Assembly: GCA_963556495.2 (NCBI GenBank)
Contig: OY747711.1
Span: 39,164,914 to 39,228,913 of the forward strand
Source: Valencia hispanica
Taxonomy: Eukaryota; Chordata; Actinopteri; Cyprinodontiformes; Valenciidae
Reading direction: 5' to 3'
DNA: 64,000 nucleotides
Below, one piece after another: positions 23,140 to 36,485 of the stretch (positions within the stretch are counted from its first letter, which is position 1; every line of letters begins with the position of its first letter). The notes below the pieces were generated by a model, which was not told where the DNA came from, ran no database searches, and saw only the letters and a list, made by a program, of their open reading frames with translations. The position numbers and the translations under genes are program-made.

Positions 23140-23582
23140 CTTCTTTTATTCGGCGTGCATTTATCAGGATACATTATATAAAGACAACATTGGTCTAAAT
23201 GAACTAATTTGCAAGAGGGGACCGTTTCATATCTGGGTTAAAAAAAAACATGCATACTGCAAACTGTACAAAGGTAACTTTTGTGGGTGTAAGCAAGAAA
23301 TAATCCCTAATATATAAAGTAAGATAATATACGAGTCACTAAGATAGAAAGTGATGAAATACAAATGCCATGCAAATTTCTATCCAATCAACCCAAAGAA
23401 ACATGTCCCTTTATGAGTTCAGTCTATCACGTTTTTTTTCTCGTGTCCAACAAATGCATTCGCTATCTCCAACAGCTCACTCAGGACTCAAGTATCAGTA
23501 TTTAGAGAGAAGAAAACTGAAAAATTATGGATGGTTCCGCTTGAAAGGATTTTACCTTTCAGTATGTCTCAGAGAAATGTGA

Positions 23583-23675
23583 GCTCCAGTGGCGCAATCG
23601 GTCAGCGCACGGTACTTATAAGGCAGTACACTTTGAGCATTGTCGAGGTTGTGAGTTCAAGCCTCACCTGGAGCA
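23583..23675 (+). tRNA. tRNA-Ile (UAU), intron-containing, array copy 2
   Basis: A21 subtype. Two changes sit in the anticodon arm: A38 to T in the loop and C41 to T, which leaves a G-U pair. Anticodon and promoter boxes are intact. The changes mark it as an older edge copy. Confidence 0.8.
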
Positions 23676-24109
23676 CTTCTTTAAATCACTATACATTATT
23701 ATATAAAGACAACATTGATATGAATGAACCTATTTCCAAGCTGGGAAACTTTCATAGCTGGGTTAACAGAGAAGAGACCGATGTACTACAGACTGCAGCT
23801 GTGAAATTTCTGCGGGATTAACAAGAAATAATCCCCAATAAATAAAGCAAAATAATATACGAGTCACTAATATACAAAGTGATTAAATAAACATGCCATG
23901 CAAAATTCTATCCAATCAACCCAAAGAAACATGTCCCTTTATGAGTTCAGTCTATCACGGTTCTTTTCTCATGTCCAACAAATGCAGTCGGTATCTCCAA
24001 ATGCTCGCTTGAGACTCAGGTATTCAAGAGAAGAAAACTGAATAAGGTTAGGGCTGCATGGTTCTGCTTGAAACGATTTTAGTTTGCAGTACCTCATCAG
24101 GTACTGTGA

Positions 24110-24197
24110 GCTCCAGTGGTGAAATTGGTTAGTGCATGGTACTTACTAAGCAGTATGCTTTAAGTTGCGGTTGTGAGTTCAAGCCTCACCTGGAGCA
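24110..24197 (+). pseudogene. T2 tRNA-Ile-derived pseudogene, unit 2
   Basis: T2 consensus, 527 bp after its T1. Confidence 0.8.
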
Positions 24198-25333
24198 TTT
24201 ATTAGGATACATAATTATGTAAAGACAGTATTGGTCTGAATGAAGCAATGTTCAAGTTGGGAATGTTTCACTGGTGGGTGAACATAGAAAGGACATACAT
24301 ACCACAAACAACACTGATGTCTAGTAGACATCATGGGCTGAACTGTAGTTGGTCAAATATTGGAAAGCTTTGTGTCAAATAAAAACTATAATCTCATTAA
24401 TAAGCTGTAGAAAAAAACAACTATTTTAACAATTAATCCACTTGTAGGTTCATAACGGCTAGTTGGATCCTATAACTATCATGTAATGATGAGCTCCCTT
24501 TGTACCTATTGAGAAACCTCTAGTGCTTAGGTCTCCAGTATTGGTTCTCATACTGTCTTACAGCAATTAGCACCTCAGTAAAGCATAATTGTTTAAAGTG
24601 CTTTCATACAAATCAGCATTTTAATACAATAATATCATGGTAATTTCTAACATTTGGCCTTCAACCTAAAGAAACCCTTCCCTTTATTGGTCTCAATCAG
24701 TCTATCACTGTCTTTTTGTCATGCACTACAAATGCACTTGGCATCTCCAACAACTCATTTGAGACACAAGCAACATTAGAGAATTTAAACTTAAAACTTA
24801 AACACTTATAAGACAGTACAGTTTGAGCAATGCCAAGGTTGTGAGATCAAGCCTCATTTGGAGCGCTTCTTTTATTCGGCGTGCATTTATCAGGATACAT
24901 TATATAAAGACAACATTGGTCCAAATGAACTAATTTGCAAGAGGGGACCGTTTCATATCTGGGTTAAATAAAACATGCATACTACAAACTGTACAAAGGT
25001 AACTTTTGTGGGTGTAAGCAAGAAATAATCCCCAATATACAAAGTAAGAAAATATACGAGTTACTAATATAGAAAGTGATGAAATACAAATGCCATGCAA
25101 ATTTCTATCCAATCAACCCAAAGAAACATGTCCCTTTATGAGTTCAGTCTATCACGTTTTTTTTCTTGTGTCCAACAAATGCATTCGGTATCTCCAACAG
25201 CTCACTCAGGACTCAAGTATCAGTATTTAGAGAGAAGAAAACTAAAAAATTATGGATGGTAAGAAAACTGAAAAATTATGGATGGTTCCGCTTGAAAGGG
25301 TTTTACTTTTCAGTATGTCTCAGAGAACCGTGA

Positions 25334-25426
25334 GCTCCAGTGGCGCAATCGGTCGGCGCACGGTACTTATAAGGCAGTACACTTTGAGCAATGCCGAGGT
25401 TGTGAGTTCAAGCCTCACCTGGAGCA
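25334..25426 (+). tRNA. tRNA-Ile (UAU), intron-containing, array copy 3
   Basis: G21 subtype, otherwise consensus. All stems pair and the intron is AGGCAGTACACTTTGAGCA. Preceded by the 26-bp duplication found with this subtype. Confidence 0.92.
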
Positions 25427-25860
25427 CTTCTTTAAATCACTATACATTATTATATAAAGACAACATTGATATGAATGAACCTATTTCCAAGCTGGGAAAC
25501 TTTCATAGCTGGGTTAACAGAGAAGAGACCGATGTGCTACAGACTGCAGCTGTGAAATTTCTGCGGGATTAACAAGAAATTATCCCCAATAAATAAAGCA
25601 AAATAATATACGAGTCACTAATATACAAAGTGATTAAATAAACATGCCATGCAAAATTCTATCCAATCAACCCAAAGAAACATGTCCCTTTATGAGTTCA
25701 GTCTATCACGGTTCTTTTCTCATGTCCAACAAATGCAGTCGGTATCTCCAAATGCTCGCTTGAGACTCAGGTATTCAAGAGAAAAAAACTGAATAAGGTT
25801 AGGGCTGCATGGTTCTGCTTGAAACGATTTTAGTTTGCAGTACCTCATCAGGTACTGTGA

Positions 25861-25948
25861 GCTCCAGTGGTGAAATTGGTTAGTGCATGGTACTTACTAA
25901 GCAGTATGCTTTAAGTTGCGGTTGTGAGTTCAAGCCTCACCTGGAGCA
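25861..25948 (+). pseudogene. T2 tRNA-Ile-derived pseudogene, unit 3
   Basis: T2 consensus. Confidence 0.8.
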
Positions 25949-27084
25949 TTTATTAGGATACATAATTATGTAAAGACAGTATTGGTCTGAATGAAGCAAT
26001 GTTCAAGTTGGGAATGTTTCACTGGTGGGTGAACATAGAAAGGACATACATACCACAAACAACACTGATGTCTAGTAGACATCATGGGCTGAACTGTAGT
26101 TGGTCAAATATTGGAAAGCTTTGTGTCAAATAAAAACTATAATCTCATTAATAAGCTGTAGAAAAAAACAACTATTTTAACAATTAATCCACTTGTAGGT
26201 TCATAACGGCTAGTTGGATCCTATAACTATCATGTAATGATGAGCTCCCTTTGTACCTATTGAGAAACCTCTAGTGCTTAGGTCTCCAGTATTGGTTCTC
26301 ATACTGTCTTACAGCAATTAGCACCTGAGTAAAGCATAATTGTTTAAAGTGCTTTCATACAAATCAGCATTTTAATACAATAATATCATGGTAATTTCTA
26401 ACATTTGGCCTTCAACCTAAAGAAACCCTTCCCTTTATTGGTCTCAATCAGTCTATCACTGTCTTTTTGTCATGCACTACAAATGCACTTGGCATCTCCA
26501 ACAACTCATTTGAGACACAAGCAACATTAGAGAATTTAAACTTAAAAATTAAACACTTATAAGACAGTACAGTTTGAGCAATGCCAAGGTTGTGAGATCA
26601 AGCCTCATTTGGAGCGCTTCTTTTATTCGGCGTGCATTTATCAGGATACATTATATAAAGACAACATTGGTCCAAATGAACTAATTTGCAAGAGGGGACC
26701 GTTTCATATCTGGGTTAAATAAAACATGCATACTACAAACTGTACAAAGGTAACTTTTGTGGGTGTAAGCAAGAAATAATCCCCAATATACAAAGTAAGA
26801 AAATATACGAGTCACTAAGATAGAAAGTGATGAAATACAAATGCCATGCAAATTTCTATCCAATCAACCCAAAGAAACATGTCCCTTTATGAGTTCAGTC
26901 TATCACGTTTTTTTTCTTGTGTCCAACAAATGCATTCGGTATCTCCAACAGCTCACTCAGGACTCAAGTATCAGTATTTAGAGAGAAGAAAACTAAAAAA
27001 TTATGGATGGTAAGAAAACTGAAAAATTATGGATGGTTCCGCTTGAAAGGGTTTTACTTTTCAGTATGTCTCAGAGAACCGTGA

Positions 27085-27177
27085 GCTCCAGTGGCGCAAT
27101 CGGTCGGCGCACGGTACTTATAAGGCAGTACACTTTGAGCAATGCCGAGGTTGTGAGTTCAAGCCTCACCTGGAGCA
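27085..27177 (+). tRNA. tRNA-Ile (UAU), intron-containing, array copy 4
   Basis: G21 subtype, identical to copy 3. The units of copies 3 and 4 also share rare spacer variants ('caagagaaaaaaactg', 'cacctgagtaaag'), so one is a recent duplicate of the other. Confidence 0.92.
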
Positions 27178-27611
27178 CTTCTTTAAATCGCTATACATTA
27201 TTATATAAAGACAACATTGATATGAATGAACCTATTTCCAAGCTGGGAAACTTTCATAGCTGGGTTAACAGAGAAGAGACCGATGTGCTACAGACTGCAG
27301 CTGTGAAATTTCTGCGGGATTAACAAGAAATTATCCCCAATAAATAAAGCAAAATAATATACGAGTCACTAATATACAAAGTGATTAAATAAACATGCCA
27401 TGCAAAATTCTATCCAATCAACCCAAAGAAACATGTCCCTTTATGAGTTCAGTCTATCACGGTTCTTTTCTCATGTCCAACAAATGCAGTCGGTATCTCC
27501 AAATGCTCGCTTGAGACTCAGGTATTCAAGAGAAAAAAACTGAATAAGGTTAGGGCTGCATGGTTCTGCTTGAAACGATTTTAGTTTGCAGTACCTCATC
27601 AGGTACTGTGA

Positions 27612-27699
27612 GCTCCAGTGGTGAAATTGGTTAGTGCATGGTACTTACTAAGCAGTATGCTTTAAGTTGCGGTTGTGAGTTCAAGCCTCACCTGGAGCA
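27612..27699 (+). pseudogene. T2 tRNA-Ile-derived pseudogene, unit 4
   Basis: T2 consensus. Confidence 0.8.
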
Positions 27700-28443
27700 T
27701 TTATTAGGATACATAATTATGTAAAGACAGTATTGGTCTGAATGAAGCAATGTTCAAGTTGGGAATGTTTCACTGGTGGGTGAACATAGAAAGGACATAC
27801 ATACCACAAACAACACTGATGTCTAGTAGACATCATGGGCTGAACTGTAGTTGGTCAAATATTGGAAAGCTTTGTGTCAAATAAAAACTATAATCTCATT
27901 AATAAGCTGTAGAAAAAAACAACTATTTTAACAATTAATCCACTTGTAGGTTCATAACGGCTAGTTGGATCCTATAACTATCATGTAATGATGAGCTCCC
28001 TTTGTACCTATTGAGAAACCTCTAGTGCTTAGGTCTCCAGTATTGGTTCTCATACTGTCTTACAGCAATTAGCACCTGAGTAAAGCATAATTGTTTAAAG
28101 TGCTTTCATACAAATCAGCATTTTAATACAATAATATCATGGTAATTTCTAACATTTGGCCTTCAACCTAAAGAAACCCTTCCCTTTATTGGTCTCAATC
28201 AGTCTATCACTGTCTTTTTGTCATGCACTACAAATGCACTTGGCATCTCCAACAACTCATTTGAGACACAAGCAACATTAGAGAATTTAAACTTAAAAAT
28301 TAAACACTTATAAGACAGTACAGTTTGAGCAATGCCAAGGTTGTGAGATCAAGCCTCATTTGGAGCGCTTCTTTTATTCGGCGTGCATTTATCAGGATAC
28401 ATTATATAAAGACAACATTGGTCCAAATGAACTAATTTGCAAG

Positions 28444-28660
28444 ATGGTAATTTCTAACATTTGGCCTTCAACCTAAAGAAACCCTTCCCTTTATTGGTCT
28501 CAATCAGTTATCATATCTGGGTTAAATAAAACATGCATACTACAAACTGTACAAAGTGAGTAACTTTTGTGGGTGTAAGCAAGAAATAATCCCCAATGCA
28601 TACTACAAAGTACAAAGGTAACTTTTGTGGGTGTAAGCAAGATTACAAATAAGAAATATA
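28444..28660 (+). repeat. Rearranged C spacer before copy 5
   Basis: After 'ctaatttgcaag' the expected text is replaced by about 65 bases copied from the B spacer of the same unit (source near 28139-28203, 'atggtaatttctaacatttg'). The C spacer then resumes, with a second partial copy of the 'gtaacttttgtgggtgtaag' segment. The net gain is about 103 bp. No other unit has it. Confidence 0.85.
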
Positions 28661-28938
28661 CGAGTCACTAAGATAGAAAGTGATGAAATACAAATGCCAT
28701 GCAAATTTCTATCCAATCAACCCAAAGAAACATGTCCCTTTATGAGTTCAGTCTATCACGTTTTTTTTCTTGTGTCCAACAAATGCATTCGGTATCTCCA
28801 ACAGCTCACTCAGGACTCAAGTATCAGTATTTAGAGAGAAGAAAACTAAAAAATTATGGATGGTAAGAAAACTGAAAAATTATGGATGGTTCCGCTTGAA
28901 AGGGTTTTACTTTTCAGTATGTCTCAGGAGAACCGTGA

Positions 28939-29031
28939 GCTCCAGTGGCGCAATCGGTCGGCGCACGGTACTTATAAGGCAGTACACTTTGAGCAATGCC
29001 GAGGTTGTGAGTTCAAGCCTCACCTGGAGCA
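28939..29031 (+). tRNA. tRNA-Ile (UAU), intron-containing, array copy 5
   Basis: G21 subtype with consensus body. The spacer before it is rearranged (28444-28660) and one extra G lies 13-16 bases upstream of the gene, but the tRNA itself is untouched. Confidence 0.92.
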
Positions 29032-29465
29032 CTTCTTTAAATCGCTATACATTATTATATAAAGACAACATTGATATGAATGAACCTATTTCCAAGCTGG
29101 GAAACTTTCATAGCTGGGTTAACAGAGAAGAGACCGATGTGCTACAGACTGCAGCTGTGAAATTTCTGCGGGATTAACAAGAAATTATCCCCAATAAATA
29201 AAGCAAAATAATATACGAGTCACTAATATACAAAGTGATTAAATAAACATGCCATGCAAAATTCTATCCAATCAACCCAAAGAAACATGTCCCTTTATGA
29301 GTTCAGTCTATCACGGTTCTTTTCTCATGTCCAACAAATGCAGTCGGTATCTCCAAATGCTCGCTTGAGACTCAGGTATTCAAGAGAAGAAAACTGAATA
29401 AGGTTAGGGCTGCATGGTTCTGCTTGAAACGATTTTAGTTTGCAGTACCTCATCAGGTACTGTGA

Positions 29466-29553
29466 GCTCCAGTGGTGAAATTGGTTAGTGCATGGTACTT
29501 ACTAAGCAGTATGCTTTAAGTTGCGGTTGTGAGTTCAAGCCTCACCTGGAGCA
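29466..29553 (+). pseudogene. T2 tRNA-Ile-derived pseudogene, unit 5
   Basis: T2 consensus. Confidence 0.8.
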
Positions 29554-30689
29554 TTTATTAGGATACATAATTATGTAAAGACAGTATTGGTCTGAATGAA
29601 GCAATGTTCAAGTTGGGAATGTTTCACTGGTGGGTGAACATAGAAAGGACATACATACCACAAACAACACTGATGTCTAGTAGACATCATGGGCTGAACT
29701 GTAGTTGGTCAAATATTGGAAAGCTTTGTGTCAAATAAAAACTATAATCTCATTAATAAGCTGTAGAAAAAAACAACTATTTTAACAATTAATCCACTTG
29801 TAGGTTCATAACGGCTAGTTGGATCCTATAACTATCATGTAATGATGAGCTCCCTTTGTACCTATTGAGAAACCTCTAGTGCTTAGGTCTCCAGTATTGG
29901 TTCTCATACTGTCTTACAGCAATTAGCACCTCAGTAAAGCATAATTGTTTAAAGTGCTTTCATACAAATCAGCATTTTAATACAATAATATCATGGTAAT
30001 TTCTAACATTTGGCCTTCAACCTAAAGAAACCCTTCCCTTTATTGGTCTCAATCAGTCTATCACTGTCTTTTTGTCATGCACTACAAATGCACTTGGCAT
30101 CTCCAACAACTCATTTGAGACACAAGCAACATTAGAGAATTTAAACTTAAAAATTAAACACTTATAAGACAGTACAGTTTGAGCAATGCCAAGGTTGTGA
30201 GATCAAGCCTCATTTGGAGCGCTTCTTTTATTCGGCGTGCATTTATCAGGATACATTATATAAAGACAACATTGGTCCAAATGAACTAATTTGCAAGAGG
30301 GGACCGTTTCATATCTGGGTTAAATAAAACATGCATACTACAAACTGTACAAAGGTAACTTTTGTGGGTGTAAGCAAGAAATAATCCCCAATATACAAAG
30401 TAAGAAAATATACGAGTTACTAATATAGAAAGTGATGAAATACAAATGCCATGCAAATTTCTATCCAATCAACCCAAAGAAACATGTCCCTTTATGAGTT
30501 CAGTCTATCACGTTTTTTTTCTTGTGTCCAACAAATGCATTCGGTATCTCCAACAGCTCACTCAGGACTCAAGTATCAGTATTTAGAGAGAAGAAAACTA
30601 AAAAATTATGGATGGTAAGAAAACTGAAAAATTATGGATGGTTCCGCTTGAAAGGGTTTTACTTTTCAGTATGTCTCAGAGAACCGTGA

Positions 30690-30782
30690 GCTCCAGTGGC
30701 GCAATCGGTCGGCGCACGGTACTTATAAGGCAGTACACTTTGAGCAATGCCGAGGTTATGAGTTCAAGCCTCACCTGGAGCA
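30690..30782 (+). tRNA. tRNA-Ile (UAU), intron-containing, array copy 6
   Basis: G21 subtype with G49 to A, which puts an A-C mismatch at the base of the T stem. Everything else is consensus. Activity may be reduced. Confidence 0.85.
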
Positions 30783-31216
30783 CTTCTTTAAATCACTATA
30801 CATTATTATATAAAGACAACATTGATATGAATGAACCTATTTCCAAGCTGGGAAACTTTCATAGCTGGGTTAACAGAGAAGAGACCGATGTGCTACAGAC
30901 TGCAGCTGTGAAATTTCTGCGGGATTAACAAGAAATAATCCCCAATAAATAAAGCAAAATAATATACGAGTCACTAATATACAAAGTGATTAAATAAACA
31001 TGCCATGCAAAATTCTATCCAATCAACCCAAAGAAACATGTCCCTTTATGAGTTCAGTCTATCACGGTTCTTTTCTCATGTCCAACAAATGCAGTCGGTA
31101 TCTCCAAATGCTCGCTTGAGACTCAGGTATTCAAGAGAAGAAAACTGAATAAGGTTAGGGCTGCATGGTTCTGCTTGAAACGATTTTAGTTTGCAGTACC
31201 TCATCAGGTACTGTGA

Positions 31217-31304
31217 GCTCCAGTGGTGAAATTGGTTAGTGCATGGTACTTACTAAGCAGTATGCTTTAAGTTGCGGTTGTGAGTTCAAGCCTCACCTGG
31301 AGCA
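31217..31304 (+). pseudogene. T2 tRNA-Ile-derived pseudogene, unit 6
   Basis: T2 consensus. Confidence 0.8.
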
Positions 31305-32414
31305 TTTATTAGGATACATAATTATGTAAAGACAGTATTGGTCTGAATGAAGCAATGTTCAAGTTGGGAATGTTTCACTGGTGGGTGAACATAGAAAGGA
31401 CATACATACCACAAACAACACTGATGTCTAGTAGACATCATGGGCTGAACTGTAGTTGGTCAAATATTGGAAAGCTTTGTGTCAAATAAAAACTATAATC
31501 TCATTAATAAGCTGTAGAAAAAAACAACTATTTTAACAATTAATCCACTTGTAGGTTCATAACGGCTAGTTGGATCCTATAACTATCATGTAATGATGAG
31601 CTCCCTTTGTACCTATTGAGAAACCTCTAGTGCTTAGGTCTCCAGTATTGGTTCTCATACTGTCTTACAGCAATTAGCACCTCAGTAAAGCATAATTGTT
31701 TAAAGTGCTTTCATACAAATCAGCATTTTAATACAATAATATCATGGTAATTTCTAACATTTGGCCTTCAACCTAAAGAAACCCTTCCCTTTATTGGTCT
31801 CAATCAGTCTATCACTGTCTTTTTGTCATGCACTACAAATGCACTTGGCATCTCCAACAACTCATTTGAGACACAAGCAACATTAGAGAATTTAAACTTA
31901 AAAATTAAACACTTATAAGACAGTACAGTTTGAGCAATGCCAAGGTTGTGAGATCAAGCCTCATTTGGAGCGCTTCTTTTATTCGGCGTGCATTTATCAG
32001 GATACATTATATAAAGACAACATTGGTCCAAATGAACTAATTTGCAAGAGGGGACCGTTTCATATCTGGGTTAAATAAAACATGCATACTACAAACTGTA
32101 CAAAGGTAACTTTTGTGGGTGTAAGCAAGAAATAATCCCCAATGTACAAAGTAAGATAATATACGAGTCACTAATATAGAAAGTGATGAAATACAAATGC
32201 CATGCAAATTTCTATCCAATCAACCCAAAGAAACATGTCCCTTTATGAGTTCAGTCTATCACGTTTTTTTTCTCGTGTCCAACAAATGCATTCGGTATCT
32301 CCAACAGCTCACTCAGGACTCAAGTATCAGTATTTAGAGAGAAGAAAACTGAAAAATTATGGATGGTTCCTCTTGAAAGGATTTTACTTTTCAGTATGTC
32401 TCAGGGAACTGTGA

Positions 32415-32507
32415 GCTCCAGTGGCGCAATCGGTCAGCGCACGGTACTTATAAGGCAGTACACTTTGAGCAATGCCGAGGTTGTGAGTTCAAGCCTCACC
32501 TGGAGCA
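32415..32507 (+). tRNA. tRNA-Ile (UAU), intron-containing, array copy 7
   Basis: A21 subtype, full consensus, with one extra ATT in the spacer 20-30 bases downstream. Confidence 0.93.
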
Positions 32508-32944
32508 CTTCTTTAAATCACTATACATTATTATTATATAAAGACAACATTGATATGAATGAACCTATTTCCAAGCTGGGAAACTTTCATAGCTGGGTTA
32601 ACAGAGAAGAGACCGATGTGCTACAGACTGCAGCTGTGAAATTTCTGCGGGATTAACAAGAAATAATCCCCAATAAATAAAGCAAAATAATATACGAGTC
32701 ACTAATATACAAAGTGATTAAATAAACATGCCATGCAAAATTCTATCCAATCAACCCAAAGAAACATGTCCCTTTATGAGTTCAGTCTATCACGGTTCTT
32801 TTCTCATGTCCAACAAATGCAGTCGGTATCTCCAAATGCTCGCTTGAGACTCAGGTATTCAAGAGAAGAAAACTGAATAAGGTTAGGGCTGCATGGTTCT
32901 GCTTGAAACGATTTTAGTTTGCAGTACCTCATCAGGTACTGTGA

Positions 32945-33032
32945 GCTCCAGTGGTGAAATTGGTTAGTGCATGGTACTTACTAAGCAGTATGCTTTAAGT
33001 TGCGGTTGTGAGTTCAAGCCTCACCTGGAGCA
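32945..33032 (+). pseudogene. T2 tRNA-Ile-derived pseudogene, unit 7
   Basis: T2 consensus, 530 bp after T1 because of the extra ATT. Confidence 0.8.
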
Positions 33033-34142
33033 TTTATTAGGATACATAATTATGTAAAGACAGTATTGGTCTGAATGAAGCAATGTTCAAGTTGGGAATG
33101 TTTCACTGGTGGGTGAACATAGAAAGGACATACATACCACAAACAACACTGATGTCTAGTAGACATCATGGGCTGAACTGTAGTTGGTCAAATATTGGAA
33201 AGCTTTGTGTCAAATAAAAACTATAATCTCATTAATAAGCTGTAGAAAAAAACAACTATTTTAACAATTAATCCACTTGTAGGTTCATAACGGCTAGTTG
33301 GATCCTATAACTATCATGTAATGATGAGCTCCCTTTGTACCTATTGAGAAACCTCTAGTGCTTAGGTCTCCAGTATTGGTTCTCATACTGTCTTACAGCA
33401 ATTAGCACCTCAGTAAAGCATAATTGTTTAAAGTGCTTTCATACAAATCAGCATTTTAATACAATAATATCATGGTAATTTCTAACATTTGGCCTTCAAC
33501 CTAAAGAAACCCTTCCCTTTATTGGTCTCAATCAGTCTATCACTGTCTTTTTGTCATGCACTACAAATGCACTTGGCATCTCCAACAACTCATTTGAGAC
33601 ACAAGCAACATTAGAGAATTTAAACTTAAAAATTAAACACTTATAAGACAGTACAGTTTGAGCAATGCCAAGGTTGTGAGATCAAGCCTCATTTGGAGCG
33701 CTTCTTTTATTCGGCGTGCATTTATCAGGATACATTATATAAAGACAACATTGGTCCAAATGAACTAATTTGCAAGAGGGGACCGTTTCATATCTGGGTT
33801 AAATAAAACATGCATACTACAAACTGTACAAAGGTAACTTTTGTGGGTGTAAGCAAGAAATAATCCCCAATGTACAAAGTAAGATAATATACGAGTCACT
33901 AATATAGAAAGTGATGAAATACAAATGCCATGCAAATTTCTATCCAATCAACCCAAAGAAACATGTCCCTTTATGAGTTCAGTCTATCACGTTTTTTTTC
34001 TCGTGTCCAACAAATGCATTCGGTATCTCCAACAGCTCACTCAGGACTCAAGTATCAGTATTTAGAGAGAAGAAAACTGAAAAATTATGGATGGTTCCTC
34101 TTGAAAGGATTTTACTTTTCAGTATGTCTCAGGGAACTGTGA

Positions 34143-34235
34143 GCTCCAGTGGCGCAATCGGTCAGCGCACGGTACTTATAAGGCAGTACACTTTGAGCAA
34201 TGCCGAGGTTGTGAGTTCAAGCCTCACCTGGAGCA
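34143..34235 (+). tRNA. tRNA-Ile (UAU), intron-containing, array copy 8
   Basis: A21 subtype, full consensus, extra downstream ATT as in copy 7. Confidence 0.93.
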
Positions 34236-34672
34236 CTTCTTTAAATCACTATACATTATTATTATATAAAGACAACATTGATATGAATGAACCTATTTCC
34301 AAGCTGGGAAACTTTCATAGCTGGGTTAACAGAGAAGAGACCGATGTACTACAGACTGCAGCTGTGAAATTTCTGCGGGATTAACAAGAAATAATCCCCA
34401 ATAAATAAAGCAAAATAATATACGAGTCACTAATATACAAAGTGATTAAATAAACATGCCATGCAAAATTCTATCCAATCAACCCAAAGAAACATGTCCC
34501 TTTATGAGTTCAGTCTATCACGGTTCTTTTCTCATGTCCAACAAATGCAGTCGGTATCTCCAAATGCTCGCTTGAGACTCAGGTATTCAAGAGAAGAAAA
34601 CTGAATAAGGTTAGGGCTGCATGGTTCTGCTTGAAACGATTTTAGTTTGCAGTACCTCATCAGGTACTGTGA

Positions 34673-34760
34673 GCTCCAGTGGTGAAATTGGTTAGTGCAT
34701 GGTACTTACTAAGCAGTATGCTTTAAGTTGCGGTTGTGAGTTCAAGCCTCACCTGGAGCA
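34673..34760 (+). pseudogene. T2 tRNA-Ile-derived pseudogene, unit 8
   Basis: T2 consensus. Confidence 0.8.
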
Positions 34761-35870
34761 TTTATTAGGATACATAATTATGTAAAGACAGTATTGGTCT
34801 GAATGAAGCAATGTTCAAGTTGGGAATGTTTCACTGGTGGGTGAACATAGAAAGGACATACATACCACAAACAACACTGATGTCTAGTAGACATCATGGG
34901 CTGAACTGTAGTTGGTCAAATATTGGAAAGCTTTGTGTCAAATAAAAACTATAATCTCATTAATAAGCTGTAGAAAAAAACAACTATTTTAACAATTAAT
35001 CCACTTGTAGGTTCATAACGGCTAGTTGGATCCTATAACTATCATGTAATGATGAGCTCCCTTTGTACCTATTGAGAAACCTCTAGTGCTTAGGTCTCCA
35101 GTATTGGTTCTCATACTGTCTTACAGCAATTAGCACCTCAGTAAAGCATAATTGTTTAAAGTGCTTTCATACAAATCAGCATTTTAATACAATAATATCA
35201 TGGTAATTTCTAACATTTGGCCTTCAACCTAAAGAAACCCTTCCCTTTATTGGTCTCAATCAGTCTATCACTGTCTTTTTGTCATGCACTACAAATGCAC
35301 TTGGCATCTCCAACAACTCATTTGAGACACAAGCAACATTAGAGAATTTAAACTTAAAAATTAAACACTTATAAGACAGTACAGTTTGAGCAATGCCAAG
35401 GTTGTGAGATCAAGCCTCATTTGGAGCGCTTCTTTTATTCGGCGTGCATTTATCAGGATACATTATATAAAGACAACATTGGTCCAAATGAACTAATTTG
35501 CAAGAGGGGACCGTTTCATATCTGGGTTAAATAAAACATGCATACTACAAACTGTACAAAGGTAACTTTTGTGGGTGTAAGCAAGAAATAATCCCCAATA
35601 TACAAAGTAAGAAAATATACGAGTTACTAATATAGAAAGTGATGAAATACAAATGCCATGCAAATTTCTATCCAATCAACCCAAAGAAACATGTCCCTTT
35701 ATGAGTTCAGTCTATCACGTTTTTTTTCTTGTGTCCAACAAATGCATTCGGTATCTCCAACAGCTCACTCAGGACTCAAGTATCAGTATTTAGAGAGAAG
35801 AAAACTGAAAAATTATGGATGGTTCCTCTTGAAAGGATTTTACTTTTCAGTATGTCTCAGAGAACTGTGA

Positions 35871-35963
35871 GCTCCAGTGGCGCAATCGGTCAGCGCACGG
35901 TACTTATAAGGCAGTACACTTTGAGCAATGCCGAGGTTGTGAGTTCAAGCCTCACCTGGAGCA
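35871..35963 (+). tRNA. tRNA-Ile (UAU), intron-containing, array copy 9
   Basis: A21 subtype, full consensus. Confidence 0.93.
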
Positions 35964-36397
35964 CTTCTTTAAATCACTATACATTATTATATAAAGACAA
36001 CATTGATATGAATGAACCTATTTCCAAGCTGGGAAACTTTCATAGCTGGGTTAACAGAGAAGAGACCGATGTACTACAGACTGCAGCTGTGAAATTTCTG
36101 CGGGATTAACAAGAAATAATCCCCAATAAATAAAGCAAAATAATATACGAGTCACTAATATACAAAGTGATTAAATAAACATGCCATGCAAAATTCTATC
36201 CAATCAACCCAAAGAAACATGTCCCTTTATGAGTTCAGTCTATCACGGTTCTTTTCTCATGTCCAACAAATGCAGTCGGTATCTCCAAATGCTCGCTTGA
36301 GACTCAGGTATTCAAGAGAAGAAAACTGAATAAGGTTAGGGCTGCATGGTTCTGCTTGAAACGATTTTAGTTTGCAGTACCTCATCAGGTACTGTGA

Positions 36398-36485
36398 GCT
36401 CCAGTGGTGAAATTGGTTAGTGCATGGTACTTACTAAGCAGTATGCTTTAAGTTGCGGTTGTGAGTTCAAGCCTCACCTGGAGCA
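36398..36485 (+). pseudogene. T2 tRNA-Ile-derived pseudogene, unit 9
   Basis: T2 consensus. Confidence 0.8.

Noticed and set aside
25252..25572. Recurrent plus-strand frames of 96-136 codons in every array unit (and the 60-codon minus-strand frames)
   Set aside because: They run through the T1 tRNA gene and repeat-spacer DNA, vary in start and end with 1-26 bp repeat indels, and resemble no protein family. Repetition makes them look conserved; they are by-products of unit identity.
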